This document shows positions 26,168-38,830 of a stretch of 64,000 nt of DNA, piece by piece. The notes beneath the pieces were generated by a model that saw only the letters and a list, made by a program, of their open reading frames with translations, did no database searches and had not been told where the DNA came from. Positions within the stretch are counted from its first letter, which is position 1; each line of letters starts with the position of its first letter. The position numbers and the translations under genes were made by a program. Source of the stretch: Mesodorylaimus sp. YZB2_4 (lineage: Eukaryota; Nematoda; Enoplea; Dorylaimida; Dorylaimidae). The stretch covers positions 124,001-188,000 of the forward strand of contig JASANH010000285.1 of NCBI GenBank assembly GCA_030248295.1, given 5' to 3'.

Positions 26168-27711
26168 ATAATCTAAGGAAATTTTGGTTTCGATTGTGTT
26201 CTATTTAGTCGTACAACCTTGCTGGAATGTGCCTGAGTAAAGCGTGTGCTCGTGCAGTCAGTGTGAAGTTGAGTATGGAAGCTGTTCGAGGCAGCCTCGT
26301 TTACCTTGGTCCATGGTGTTATTGGAGAGGGAAGTGTTATGGGCGAAGGTTTTTTATGGTTTGGTTTCCTTTTTAATGGGGTGACGATGTGTTTGCGCGC
26401 TGTGCTCTGGTGCTTGTGGGGAGGGTGTTTTGGCGAGGGGCGGGTTCAGTGAGGATGTGTGCTCGTTTTTGCTCTTTCTCCTCGCTTAGCTAAGACGAGC
26501 TCGGAGTAGTTTGGGGCTTTCCTATGTCGTGTACGAGGCGACGTAGTTTCCGTTTTTGGCGCGGCGTGGACGGAACGAGCTAGTCATCGGGGCGCCTCCT
26601 AGTACGGGGGGGGATGAGGGCGAAGCCGGAGATGGTCGGGCGGGGAGGGACGGACGAGGTTCTCGTATTATAATCCTAGCCAACGGCGACGAGCGGCCGT
26701 TTGTTCATCGAGGCGCGCTGGCTCTGGCTTCGCGTGCTGATAGCGTTCCGGCGGCGGTTGAATTACGCTCCATCTACGGACGCGGTCTATGTACTTACCA
26801 TATATGCCATGGTGGGCGGTGTTGCCATCGCGTTGTTGCGGCGCCGCGCCGTCTATCTCCGAGCCGACCGAACGAGAGCCGGTCGCTCGGTCGGCCGCTA
26901 AAAGCGCATTGTGTGCTCTGCCGCTAGCAGCTGGCTGCCGTCTCGGCCGAACCAAACCCCCGAACCCATGGAAAAGAGGCTGAACGGAGGGAAAAGCGGA
27001 GGCTTGAGAAGGGAAGACCGTCCAGCAGCAGCTTCTGCGGCCTACTCGTCCCAACCGCTGCTGCCAACCCTCTTTTTTCTCTACAACTCGCGCTCCCTCT
27101 CCAGCCAGCTAGCAGCTCCATATTCGGACTCTAATCCACTTTCCGCGTGTATTCGCACAACGTCGACCCCCATCGAAGAATATGACTATGCAAATTCGCC
27201 AATGGTCTTCTAAGTTTGGGCAAAATTTCTAATATTTATCTTTTTGTAGGCCCCTCTCCCGGTCGATTTGAGCCGAGAAGTGATTGTGCTCGGACGTCGT
27301 TTACCATATTTGGTCAAAGAGAGGGAGAACGAGAGTTGGAACTTTTGAGTCGAGTCGTCATCGTCGCCTCGGCGTTGGCGTTTTAACACTCGGTCGTCGA
27401 ATGAAAAGAATCCAGTCGTCACTCGCGCCCTTGCTGTCATGGAATCCGTTGACAATAGTACGCGCCGCCCAGGCCGGCTTCTGTCGTCGACGACAACGCC
27501 GTTGCTAGACCCGTTGCTCGTTCTCAAACTCGTATTATTACCGACTACTACGGCACGAATCCACGCATTCTAATAGTGGTCGGGAAAGGAACTCGACCTT
27601 GCCTCTCGCCTCGATTCATACCCGAAACTATACGTTTATGGGAGAAAGGATTTTCGAGATATCATAATATAATTGAGGATTTTAAAAAAAGGGATTTGTG
27701 AGGAAAATAAT
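26168..27711 (+). promoter_or_regulatory. onecut upstream and 5' leader region, GC- and CpG-rich
   Basis: The stretch 26500-27130 is markedly richer in G, C and CpG than its flanks. An acceptor-like TTTTTGTAG at about 27250 could begin the leader exon that carries the onecut start. No conserved coding sequence is visible. Confidence 0.4.
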
Positions 27712-30700
27712 ATGGAAGCGATTATAAGTGACATTCATTCGAGCATAGCCGGAGGTGGCGGAAATGGTGGTGGTGTCAGTTCGTCGAGCAGCGATCCATT
27801 ATTGTCGGCCACGAGTGTGGTGGTCGGAGGCGCGCCCGGTTTATCCCGGTCTCCCATGCCCTCAGTGATCAGTCTTACGAATTTGATCGATTCGAACGAG
27901 TTTCGTCATGCTAGTCAATTGTCCGGTGGAGGCGAGCCGACTTATCGCACTTTGGTCAATGGACGAATGTCACCCGGCGGCGATCTCAACGCGGCGTCCG
28001 GCATGACCGTGTCGGCGTTGGGTGGCGGCGGTGTGGTGGGCGGCGGGGGATTCTCTTCAGTCACCTACGCCACCTTAACACCCTTACAGCCGTTGCCGCC
28101 AATCTCGACCGTAACACCGTCGTCGGAGAAATTCCATTTGCACGTTTCGTCCTCCATCGGCGCTGCGGCGGCGGCGGCTGCTGGTTTTGGATTCCTTCAA
28201 ACGACGCCGCCGAGTCCCGGCAACGTTGTTCTAAATGCTATAAAATACGAGTACGACAGCAGGCCTTCGTCGACCGTTACGCAATACGTGGCTGCACAAC
28301 AGGCGCAACAGCATCAGCATCCGCCCGTGGCATCGTTTCAACAACAAACTTCCAACATGAACGTCGGCGGCGTCCTACGCCAACCCGCCATGCACCAAGC
28401 GGCCTCCAACGTGGTCGTACAACCGAACCAACCCGACTTCTCCAACGCCGCCTATCACGTTGGATATTCGTCGCAGAGTGCGCTCCCGGGCGGCGTGCTG
28501 GAATTGAATCCGACGAAACGCGATCACTCGTCCAAATTACAACAACAGCAACAAAACGTCTTCTCATTGAACGGCTTTGAACAGGTGTACGACAGCGGAG
28601 GCGGTGGGCAGCAGCCGTCGTGTATTCGAAACGGCAGTCCTATGATTATGAACGGTATGACGCCTCAGGGCGTGGTGGTGACTCAGCATCAGCAACAGCA
28701 ACAACAGCAGTCTTCCCAGATCCAACAGCAGCAGCAACAATCTCAGCACCATCACCAACCTTCGACGTCGGCCAGAGAAAGAAAGACAGTGAACAAAACT
28801 GGCGGCGGGCATCAGCAGCATCACGATCAACAACGTGCATTGAGCCAAGGGGGACAAGGGGTTCTGGTGGGCGGTGCGCAAGGACAAAATAGTCAAAATG
28901 AAATGGAAGAAATCAATACCAAAGATTTAGCGCAAAGAATATCGGCCGAATTAAAACGCTATAGCATACCGCAGGCCATATTCGCCCAACGCGTCTTATG
29001 TCGAAGTCAGGGCACGTTGTCGGATTTATTACGCAATCCGAAACCATGGAGCAAACTCAAATCCGGCAGAGAAACATTTCGACGAATGTTCAAGTGGTTG
29101 CAAGAACCCGAATTTCAACGCATGTCCGCGCTCAGGCTGGCTGGTGAGTGTAATGTGTTTGTGTCATGGTTGTGTGCACGGCCAGGATACATAAGCTCGG
29201 CCGCCTCGTCTACTTTAGCATTTCTCCATTTCTGATGGACGGCGAGGGGCGTCGGGTTTCTGATGTGATCGGAAGCTATACGCGAGACGGGTGGGTCGCG
29301 TGGTACGGAGCCAAGGCTAAAAGCGTTGCGTGCTAGGCTGGCTTGGACACGTCGTCGCTCGACGCTGCGTCGTTGCTTGCTGGAGCGTAATTAGCGCCGG
29401 GAACTTGCTGCGATCTTGTTGAAGCCCTTTTTCTTTATCTACTACTGCTCGTGGTTCGTTGGCCGAGAGGTATCCGCCCGGCCTCCCCCTCGACTCGACG
29501 TGCGTGTATGTCGCAATTTGAAGTGAGCACAGTCTTATTTTTCCGTCCTTTCCATATCGTCCAGCTGCAAGTGGGGATGGGGAAGCGAGTAGGTGCTGGC
29601 GTGCCGATGCTGTCCTATGATGGATCATGAGCTTGTCCGTCTGACTCAGTCAACTTCATGCTCGGCTGAGGATGGCACGAGCAGTGGGGTGTGCCCTTGT
29701 GAGAGGTCGGCACTGAGACAGGGACAGTGTAATTATGGGCGAAGGGAGGCGAGAACTGGACACTTTATTATACTGATCATAAATCGAGATCGTAAGCAAC
29801 GCCGGTCGACAGCTGCTTCGATACAATCGAACAATGCCCACCCTCCAACATGACCTCGATGGCCTCGGCTTGCGCGACAGATGGCACTGAGTCTGCCCAA
29901 TCGCATTGTAATCCTGGTGAACGATTTGTCCCTCCTGCTCCGCGGTTTCATGCAATAGCCGAGGGACGGGCGAGGGGCGATTGTGGGATACATGCGTGCT
30001 GTGCTGCGCTGACATGCAGGACTGCGCTGGATTGCAAGACCGTGAAAATGGCTCTGCTGTAGAAAAAACCAGCGCCTTGCAGTGTGTGGCTCGGTCGAGA
30101 AAGGTCGTAAGTGACTGCTGACACTTGAACCAGTCGGGCTGATGTTTCAACTCTACAGTAGCCAGCGCCTTTAATAGCGGACAGCAGTGTGACACGCAGG
30201 GATTCTCTCAGATAATGCTAGAACCTGTCGGGTTGATGTTTCACTGGTCCTTTGTTTGGTAGAGTCCGAGATGGCGAGGTTTAGTCCTGATTCATGTCAG
30301 AGATACCATCAGACCTTAGCAGAGAATGGATGGCACCGTAGGTGGTGGGAGGGTTGGGATGTGTTGGAGTGAGGTTGGACCTGAGCTAGCTGAGAATGGG
30401 TGGTGCATGGTGTTAGAACAGGGGCAGGGGCGGTAAGGAGGAAGAGTTGTCCATACGTGACAGGGGGATACAATCCTGAGGGGAATGTGTCACATCACCT
30501 GAGGTAGCTGAGAATGGACGGTACTGTAGGTGGGGATGTGTCGGGGTGAGGGTACCTGAGCTAGCTGAGAATGGATGGCGAATAGTGGGAGGTTATCAAG
30601 GCGTGACATGCCAGGGACATACCTACCTGGATCTGAGGGTATCGTGAGTATCACAACATCACCTGAGTTAGCTGAGAATGGATGGTAGACGGGTTTGGGG

Positions 30701-33700
30701 CAGTGGGCGGCTTGGATGTGTTGAAGGAAGAGTTGTCAATGTGTGACCTGCCAGGGACCATCCAGGAGGGGAGTAGCGTGTCACAGCGACCTGCGCCAGT
30801 TGAGTGGTGGACAATTGGGGTGGGGGGCAATGCAGGAGGAACAGCATGTGCACTGGGACGTGACGAAGGTCATTGATTCTTACTTTGTTTCGAAGACACT
30901 TTTTGTGCATATTGAGTGTGTGAGCTATTGATGACCGAATGAGGGGGGATTGGTCGATTGTTGAAGGTGGGGGGGGGGGCGGCTCGTACGTATGGATTAG
31001 AAGAAGGAGGATTCATTCATAAAATTCTCCACGGCCTTTTATCGAATTATGAGTAAGGCGCTGTTGCGTAATTTTATTGAAGCTAGGAGTGGGTTATAGA
31101 AGAATTAGAGGGCTCGTAAACCTGGCCCGAAATCGATACCCGATGGGGGGGGGGGAAGGACAGGTTTCATTTTGATGTACAACTCGGTCGCGGATACTGT
31201 ACGAGTAAACAGGTGGTGTTTTGGTGGGCACGGGATGGGTGTGGTGATAATGGGAGGTAGGTTAGGGTTAATGGTGTGTAAGGGTGAGGTGTCTCCCGGG
31301 ACGACGAGCAGGCTGCCAAGCAGCAAACAATGTCGGGTCGTAGTTGAATATTTTATCAGGACGCTCTTTGGTCAGTGGAGACGGTCCGGCTAAAAGGCCG
31401 GGAGGGGACGTGGAGTGAACGGAAGCAGCTGCGGGGTGTGTTCATATTTTCGAGTCCGTGTTATGTACATGGTTGGGGGGGGGGGTGGTCTGACCAGGAC
31501 GATTACGCGTAATTGTTAACACCGCCTTCTTGAATATTTTATGCTCGGACGTTGACGCCTCCGACCGATGGCTGCCTTCCCATCCGGCGTGCTCGTTTTC
31601 CATGAGCAATTTTCGCTGAGCTAATTTCGACCGACGTTTCGAAGACGGGCAAAAACGGACGCGAGTCTTTTCACTTGGCTTATACCCAAGGGCCATATTA
31701 GACTAGGCACAATAAGCTGACGCCTATGCCTAGCCAACGTTTTTTTCTACAGTGCAAAGCAAAGTTTGACAAAGCGAAAAAGATTGCTGGGAGTGTGATT
31801 TGGATGGTAGGCACGGGGGGGGGGGGGGGGAGATTGAGGGATGAGGAAATATGCGAAATGTTGGTGGGACTGACACTATAGTGGTCTTGGTTGTGACACT
31901 GATTAGGGGGGCAAACAAAGTGTGTTGCGGTGGAGGTGGTTGAATGGGGAGAAGTGTGTGGCATAACTGAAATCCATAAAGTTTATTGAACGAGTTTATT
32001 GATATACTAGTACGAGCCGTAGTAATATTGAACCGAAAAATGGGCTCGGCGGGTGTCGGTCGTGTGTGAGAGGGACAATCAATTTACTATCATCTAAACC
32101 CTCGCATCCGTCTCGTTGACCATGAATGGAGTGGGCTGTGTTGCGTGCTGTGATAAGGTGTACTGGGCCTGGCTGCTGGTGGCTTACTGTAGGCGGGTTT
32201 TCTATTGTGTGCTGCGAAAATGCGCATATGGCCGGAGGGGCTGGAGGCAAACGTAACTCTATCGGAAAATCAATTTGGTGGGGACAGGCGTAATTAATTC
32301 AAGGCCGAATTTACGTTCCGCGGGGCGCGTTCGTGTTTACCGAGTTTAGTCGTGAATTTTTCAAACACACGGCACGAGTCCGTGCGCTGAGAAAGGGAAC
32401 AGATGACACACTCGGCTTGCTTGGTCTGCGCCCAATCCAATCCTATATGGCTTGAGTAAACGGGCGGCGAGGCGGGTTCGTTTGGAAAAGAGCTTCATTC
32501 AAGGCCCAGCCCCCCTCCCGTGGTCGAGTGACTAGGAGCTAGAGCTAGCTGGGGGGCGCCAAAAGAGCATGGCTAGGGTCTTTTCCTTTCCTAGTGTACA
32601 CAAAAGATAGGACTTGAAACTGAGCGCGCGCCAAGGCTGACGTAAAAGAGGACGAGCGGCGAGGAGAGCTTTTCGAGAATTCCCTGTGCGGAGATGTAAT
32701 TTTCGGCCAATGGATCGCCTAGCGCCTAAACGCTCGTCCAAAAGGCTCGGCGTGGGGGAGAGGAAAGGAAAGATAGCCGCCACCATATACGCCCTTCCTC
32801 CGGGGACCGGCCAGAAGTGCTAGACGAGCCGATTGCCGGCCGAGCCCGTACTCGGCACAAGCAACCTGCGGGGTCAGCCATGCAATGACAGGGACAAGCT
32901 AATGCGAGGATTCCTCTTCCATTTCAGCATGTAAACGCAAGGAAGAACAACAAACGCAGGGCAGCACGCAACAAAGTCCGAAGAAACCGCGGTTGGTATT
33001 CACTGATATTCAAAGGAGAACATTGCAGGTGGGTTGGGTGCCAGTGCTGTGGGGACTAAAATGGAGATGATCAACCAAAGAGAGGTATGCAGAGCCAAAT
33101 GGTGTTGAGGAAAGTTTCTTCATGTTCTTGCAGTAAATTTTTGCCAGTGCCTGTTAGATATGATTGCTGGGAGTGGCACGCTGGACTCCAATTTTCAGCT
33201 CCAGTAATTATTTGCATACTTTTTCTTGATAAAGATTTGGAGTGACCGGGACTAGAACTCAGAGCCTTCAGTACGCAAGTTGAAAAACATACCGACTCGA
33301 CCACAAGGGTCATACAAACTGGGCACCTCAGATCGCGAGTTCGACTCCCGATCAAGGCCCCGATCAAGGCATGCTTTATTCAAAGCCAAGCACCATACAA
33401 CGCACTGGAGGGCCAACGCACTCATATTTGACAATAATTTTTCAACCAGGCGGGAGTCGAACCCCCACTTGTAAATGTGCACTCAGCGTGAGAGGCAGAC
33501 CCCGTAACCCGTTAGGCCACGACCCGGCTATTAGGCCTAAGTTTTTGTGAGTAATGCGTACTTTTATTGACAAAGACTTGGAGCCACCAGGACTCGAACC
33601 CAGGGCCTCCAGAACGCAAGTTGAAAATCATTGCAGCTCTACCACGAGGGTCATAGAAGCTGGGCTCCCCTTATCGCGAGTTCGACTCCCTCTCAAGGTT

Positions 33701-34797
33701 AAAGTTATTGTGTGCGTATTCAATAACGATTAGTCTTCTTAGTAGGCACAAAAGGATTCTCTAAATGTCAGCAGCCTAGAGCACCAGTGAGTCGCTCCCC
33801 TATGGGAAATACGCCCTGGAAGCTACCAATTGTAAGATGCAGGTGAAATAGCACTTAGACTAATGATAAGGAGAGAGCCCCGGGGTGATAGTCTGACTGT
33901 CAAATTAAACTTACACTAATGGACTGGCCTATGAGGGGCTTGTAATTATATGATTTCGGATTTTCCTGATTCTATTCTATTTCTATTTCACTCTTTTCGA
34001 AGCACATGAATGCGCACTAAAAACAGCAAGTACAAGGTCCTGATGGCCTGATGGAAATAACCAAAAGTTTGACTGCACACAGACCACGAGAAGCACAACT
34101 TGTGGTTAGCGAGTAGAGGCGAGTTTTGTGCAACACTTACTTGAACATCAGAGCGCGGGAAATTCAAATCTTGCGGACTGGGTTCTTGTGACTTGGGAGA
34201 GTGCTGGCAAGAATTTACGGGTGGTGACGGGTGGTCATTCTGTTGTGCGTGCTCTGAGGCTGTACCACGGAGAACGGGTGGGGTATATACAGTGTAGGTA
34301 GGTATACTGTAGGTGGCAACAGGCGTAGCAGAAGGCCAGGCATGGCAGGCCTGTCCCACAAGTCATTTGATCAGCTCCCTGGTGGTGGGGTGCTGGAGTG
34401 ACCAGGCGGGCAACTGGTCGGGCCTGACATCATGTTTGTGTGATTTCAGGCAATTTTCAAGGAAACGAAGCGGCCGAGCAAGGAGATGCAAGTGACCATT
34501 GCCCAGCAATTGGGTTTGGACGTGTCGACGGTGGCGAATTTTTTCATGAATGCACGTCGTCGGGGAGCGGATCGTTGGAAAGAAGGTGGTAGTAGTAGCG
34601 GCAGTAATAGCGGTGGTGAGTGCTCGGCAGCTTCGGCGGCGATCGACGGCGATGGCGATGGTCGAGAGTCGCCGACTACATCTTCGCCGGGCGGATCGAT
34701 TCGCAGTCACAGTCCTCAAGATATGAGCGGAACTGGAACCGATGTGGGTCTGCATCATAGTGGGAGTATGGACGAGAATGATTTGTTGGCTAATTGA
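27712..34797 (+). CDS. onecut: Onecut (HNF6-type) transcription factor, CUT domain plus homeodomain
   Basis: Three exons: 27712-29143, 32928-33028 and 34450-34797, phases 1 then 0, 626 residues. The start ATG at 27712 (MEAIISDIHSSI) follows an AT-rich leader; an upstream TTG in the same frame is not needed. The N-terminal 400 residues are low complexity, with Gly and Ser runs and poly-Gln/His tracts around residues 205-370. The CUT domain occupies about residues 400-480 (INTKDLAQRISAELKRYSIP, FAQRVLCRSQGTLSDLLRNP, WSKLKSGRETFRRMFKWL). The homeodomain is split by the second intron: KKPRLVFTDIQRRTLQ, then AIFKETKRPSKEMQ and STVANFFMNARRR, with the Phe48 and Met50 typical of Onecut proteins. It is a sequence-specific DNA-binding regulator of neuronal differentiation in animals. 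The short Ser/Gly-rich tail ends at TGA 34795-34797. Confidence 0.93.
29144..32927 (+). other. onecut intron 1 (3.8 kb)
   Basis: GTGAGT donor at 29144 and TTTCAG acceptor at 32922-32927. It contains a degenerate minisatellite (30309-30690), two short copies of a dispersed repeat (about 30130 and 30222) and several long G runs (30970, 31145, 31475, 31816). No coding sequence is recognised. Confidence 0.8.
30309..30690 (+). repeat. Degenerate minisatellite
   Basis: The unit ACCTGAGCTAGCTGAGAATG, followed by GATGG-like sequence, recurs at about 30378, 30497, 30553 and 30661. A poorer copy lies at about 30309. Spacers of 30-90 bases share GGTGGG/GGGGTG motifs. Confidence 0.7.
33220..33700. repeat. 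Cluster of tRNA-like SINE copies, onecut intron 2
   Basis: Two related copies of one element (about 33228-33352 and 33566-33700) share the AAAGA(T/C)TTGGAG start, an internal CGAACC/AGAACTC B-box-like segment and a TCGCGAGTTCGACTCCC segment. Between them, 33446-33528 is the minus-strand SINE head also seen at 4564-4650, with B box GGGTTCGACTCCC and A box TGGCCTAACGGG. Confidence 0.6.
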
Positions 34798-37700
34798 TAT
34801 TGTCTACGATCCACCATTCCATCTGCCCGTGCCGGTTGCAAATCTCAAAACACTGGTTTTCTCCTTTTATGGTAAACATTGGCGATGTTCATATACGCCC
34901 CCAGGATCGCGAGCTTTCTAAATTGGCGTGTATGGTATGCGAGGAAATTGGAATTTGTCAGTTTTTGTAAGCAATTTAGCTCGGTTTCCCTGATCTTACC
35001 TGTTTTGAACGTGTACGCCGAGGCATTCCTTTCTTTCCTCAGTTTTCACCTGGTGTGATTAGCGAGTCAGTGGTTTCTAGTTTTGTTCGAGGCCGTCAGT
35101 GCAATATGGTCGAGGGGGATGTATAGAACAGACGAGTATGGACTGCTTTAATTGTTTGCAAATATTTAGCAGTTTTCATTATTTTTTTGCTTTTTTCATG
35201 CATCCATGATTATCTCATTTCTCGAATACGGTCTAGTCGATGTGGTGATTCGTGGAGTATTGATTTTTTGTGGTCTTTCTTAGTGGCAGAAAGCTATTTT
35301 TGGAGAAAAACGAGGGCAGCTTTTTTGTGTCACGTGACGCGTATATTCATCCCAAATATGGAATTTTGTAGGCTTTACCAAAGAATTTCAGCTGCCATAC
35401 AAAATGTAAATGGCAAGTTTTGATTTTTGTGGTAGTCGCTTTTTGGATAGTCGAATTTGGTGTTTTTTGTTTTTTTGATTTTGAGAAGATCTGGTCAATG
35501 GCAGCTATGAATTTTTTAATTTATTGAAAGAGCTGGAATTGATTTTTCCTTGTTTTGGAATCTCGCAGTTGAAGTTGGTACATTGAATATGAATGCAGGT
35601 TTTTCTTGCTTATTTCCATTTTTGGTTCTTAGGGAGTGTGGTTGGTTGTCTGTGCTTAGTGGCCCTTTACCCTGTCCTCGCGTCGATCAGCCTGTCGCAA
35701 TGTGGGGAGGAAGGGTCGACTTGGTTTCCATGTACTCGCGCATGCCGATAGGTATTTTGTACGATAACGTGTAGTTTGGACTATGCAGTCATGGTTTTTC
35801 CAACGTTCCACCCGCGTCATGGTTTGTGTTTTGAATTTACCGTTATTCTACGATTATTATTATGATATGTGGTGTGCACGAAATAAAGCGCCCCATGGGA
35901 ACGGGAGGAGCTGATTTGGGTCAGAGGATGGTTGAAAATGGTCGTGGTTTTGACAAGAGAATTTTTACCGCTGTGGCTTTCCTGGCAGGTGGGCCACGGC
36001 GAGTGAAAGAGAATATCGATCCCCCTGGCTGGGACGTCAACCCGTCCGGTTGATGTTTCAGCCGCAAGTAGCCTGAGTATCTTCCGCACGAGCTGCAGCA
36101 GTGAAATTTGTACTTTACACTACAATTGGTTGCGTACAAAATACGCATACGCAAAGTTTGCTTATTACGCATTGAAATTTGAATGCGTATACGCGTACGC
36201 ATTCGACCTGGTGTACGCATATACGCATAGGGAACCTGGGTTGTATGCAATACATACAATGCGTATTTTCATGTAAGCGGCTCCAACAAAATCAAAAATT
36301 ATTGCGCCATTTCCGACTTTGTTGTAGTAGAAGGAAGGAAGCGTACAGTATAACTTTCTCTTGTACTGTACCTTATTTTTTATTTACTGCACGTCTTTGA
36401 AATCGGGAATACGAGTCAAATTATGTTGGAGGAAGTAGTCGAGAAAGTTTACGATGGAGTTCTCTCTCAGTAAGTTAGGAAGTTTGCAGGAAAATGCAAT
36501 AAGTTACAACTAATTACTTGGTCTCATTAGTTCTCGATTTATATTTCTCATGTACACATACTGTACATTGTGGAGGACCGAAAGAATCTGTATTCGTTTT
36601 CGCAAAGTGACTGACCTTGACATGACTGCTCAGGTTTCTCAATAAAGATATTTCCAAAGCGAGTCTGCGCTCATACAGGATATGAGGAAAATGCCCATAT
36701 AAAACCTGTTGTTTTCAAACAATCAACAAGCAAAAGAGCGAGTGAGGGGCCACTGCTGTAGCTTCTCAAAGATAGACTAGAAGGTAGTCGAAGAAGCTCA
36801 AAGTCGGTCGCTTGCTGATTGTGTCGCGAAGATACACTCGCGATTTCTTGCGCATTCATTCCAGTTTTCTTCTTTATTGACATTATGTTAGACACCTGCC
36901 CTTTGCCCTTGTAATAAGACCACGTATCCACCTCACCCTTTGATAATAGGAAATATACCAGTTTTCTTTGTCATGTAATTGCAGTAGGCCCTTGTTTATG
37001 GTTTGCTGGTGACTTGTTACTTTGGGTTCAGTAGCGAAAGGTTGTGCCTCTCTCAGCCTTTCCAATCAACACGACGCACGGCATCCACGTAATTCTGCTA
37101 TGTCGTGTTAACAACATCTACTTCCACTGCGCCTACACGACAGATTGTAGATTCTGCGGCCACCAAGCCAAATTCTGTGCCAGGTTCTTGGATTTATAAA
37201 CAGGATATATGGCAACTTGTGCCCTGAACATTATCCCATAAACAGTACAGTACAGTGCAGTATCCTGGGTCAAGTATTTGTGCCGATTGTGACCCATTTC
37301 GGCCAGAAAAGTTCCCAGAGACACCTTTTGGCCAGTCCCGTTTCAACCAGAAAACCGATTCGGTCGAATATTTTTTGAAAAGGCAGCCGAGCATTCTTTG
37401 CAAGAAAGTTTACTTCAACCCCCTTTAAATGCCCATAGTGAACCGAGGATCCGAGTAAGCTTGAATTTCTTGCACCAGCACATGGTCAGGAGCATGAATG
37501 ACGAGCACATGATCTGGCATTGAACCAAACAAACATTCCATCAATAATTCTGATTCTGACTTTTTGAGAGCTCGCAAATCAGTGCACGAAGAGCACAGCA
37601 GGATGACACCATGGCCGTTTTGTAAAACTTTAGTTCTCGATTATGATCTGTTGGCATTTTGACTATTTTTAACCACGGCATGAGTGCGGGTGCAGCAATG

Positions 37701-38230
37701 CTCAGAGAGCTCCACCCACCTAATGCACTTGCTGTGCAGAGATTTTGGCTGAATCGGGACTGGTTGTACACGAACACTTGCAAAAAACCCACCGACACTG
37801 GCTTAAAAGGGACACTGACCAGAAAGGGATTCTGCCCCAAACGGGTTGGTGGCTGAACCAGGACCAGGAACCAGGATGGGGCCCTGAGCAATAATCCATG
37901 AATGACCCTAACAGAAATTTCTTCCTAAATACGTTTTTTAAGCTGACCATAAGCGGCAGCGACAAGTTCTGCGATGTTTAACGTCTGTTGTTCTGTTGTA
38001 GTGGCTAACATTTCAGTTATTGACATACAGTTAGTTGCAGTTGATGACTAGATATATCGTTAGCTATAGTGGGAAAAATACGCAATGCGCATACGCATTC
38101 AAATCAAGTATTTTTACCAACAGTACTTTACACTGCCACACAACCCACTAAGAACTAGTGTAATCACGCTGATCCATTCACGCGATCTTGAAATATATCC
38201 ATCAATGTGGAGGTGGGTCAGAAAAATTAC
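34798..38230. other. onecut 3' flank and repeat-rich intergenic region
   Basis: The first kilobase is T-rich and probably the onecut 3' UTR; an AATAAA lies at 35882-35887. A dispersed repeat copy lies at about 36013-36085. A TACGCAT-rich palindromic stretch lies at 36125-36245, with related sequence at 38072-38108. No gene is recognised. Confidence 0.45.
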
Positions 38231-38239
38231 AAAGCTGCC

Positions 38240-38525
38240 CAATTTCGCGCATCGGTCTGTCATCAAGTTTCTGAGGAAGGCTTGAAGCCCACAGATATTT
38301 ACGATTGAATGGTGTACAGTGCGTCTGGGGATGCTCCTAAATTGCCAATATTTTGCTGTTATCCCCCGATTGCGGTCAAATCGAAACAAGAGCAGGTCCT
38401 GACTGACAATGAGCCAGTCCACAAAGCGCGCGTTACTCAGGCTGCCATCGATGAATGGGGGTTCATCCAGCACAGCGCAGATCTGGCACCTGGTGATTGC
38501 TACCTATTCGGAAATTCGAGTGATT
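38240..38525 (+). pseudogene. Mariner-type transposase relic, internally deleted
   Basis: One frame near 38255-38285 reads HRSVIKFLRKA, followed in broken frames by an I-Y-D/E-x-M-V-like stretch: the N-terminal helix region of mariner transposases. The end (about 38397-38515) reads VLTDNEPVHKARVTQAAID and then DLAPGDCYLF, matching the QDNAxxH and SPDLAPSDYxLF motifs of the catalytic domain. The roughly 200 residues normally between them are missing and the frame is broken. Confidence 0.7.
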
Positions 38526-38627
38526 AGGAAGTGAAATCAGCGACAGGTCCACTCTTTGAGGGGTGTGAGTCTTGAGGTGTTGAGGGGTTGAGGGATCTTT
38601 TGTGAGCAGCACGCCTGGCGGTTGGGA

Positions 38628-38830
38628 GTACTCGATACGCTCCCCTGGCTTGGACGTTAACCTCTTCGGTTGATGTTTCTAGGGCAGGTATAGTCGCGAG
38701 ACTTGCCTTCCTCCGATCGGAGTTTTTTCGCCTAGAGATACCGGTCTCGACTATCTCCCGCCGCCTGGGTGCGCTGGTTACACACCTCGGCCGTTCTCCA
38801 ACTGCGAGAACAAGCACTCCAGTGGTGGAG
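38628..38830. repeat. Copy of a dispersed repeat (GGTTGATGTTTC family)
   Basis: It shares CCCCTGGCT-GGACGT-AACC-GGTTGATGTTTC with copies at 15905-15990 and 36020-36085 and more loosely with 30130 and 30222. It also shares a GACT(T/C)GCCT segment downstream with the 15.9-kb copy. No coding sequence or transposase is seen, so its class is unknown. Confidence 0.5.

Noticed and set aside
28277-28896. Antisense and out-of-frame ORFs over onecut
   Set aside because: Shadows of the CAG/CAA-rich coding sequence.
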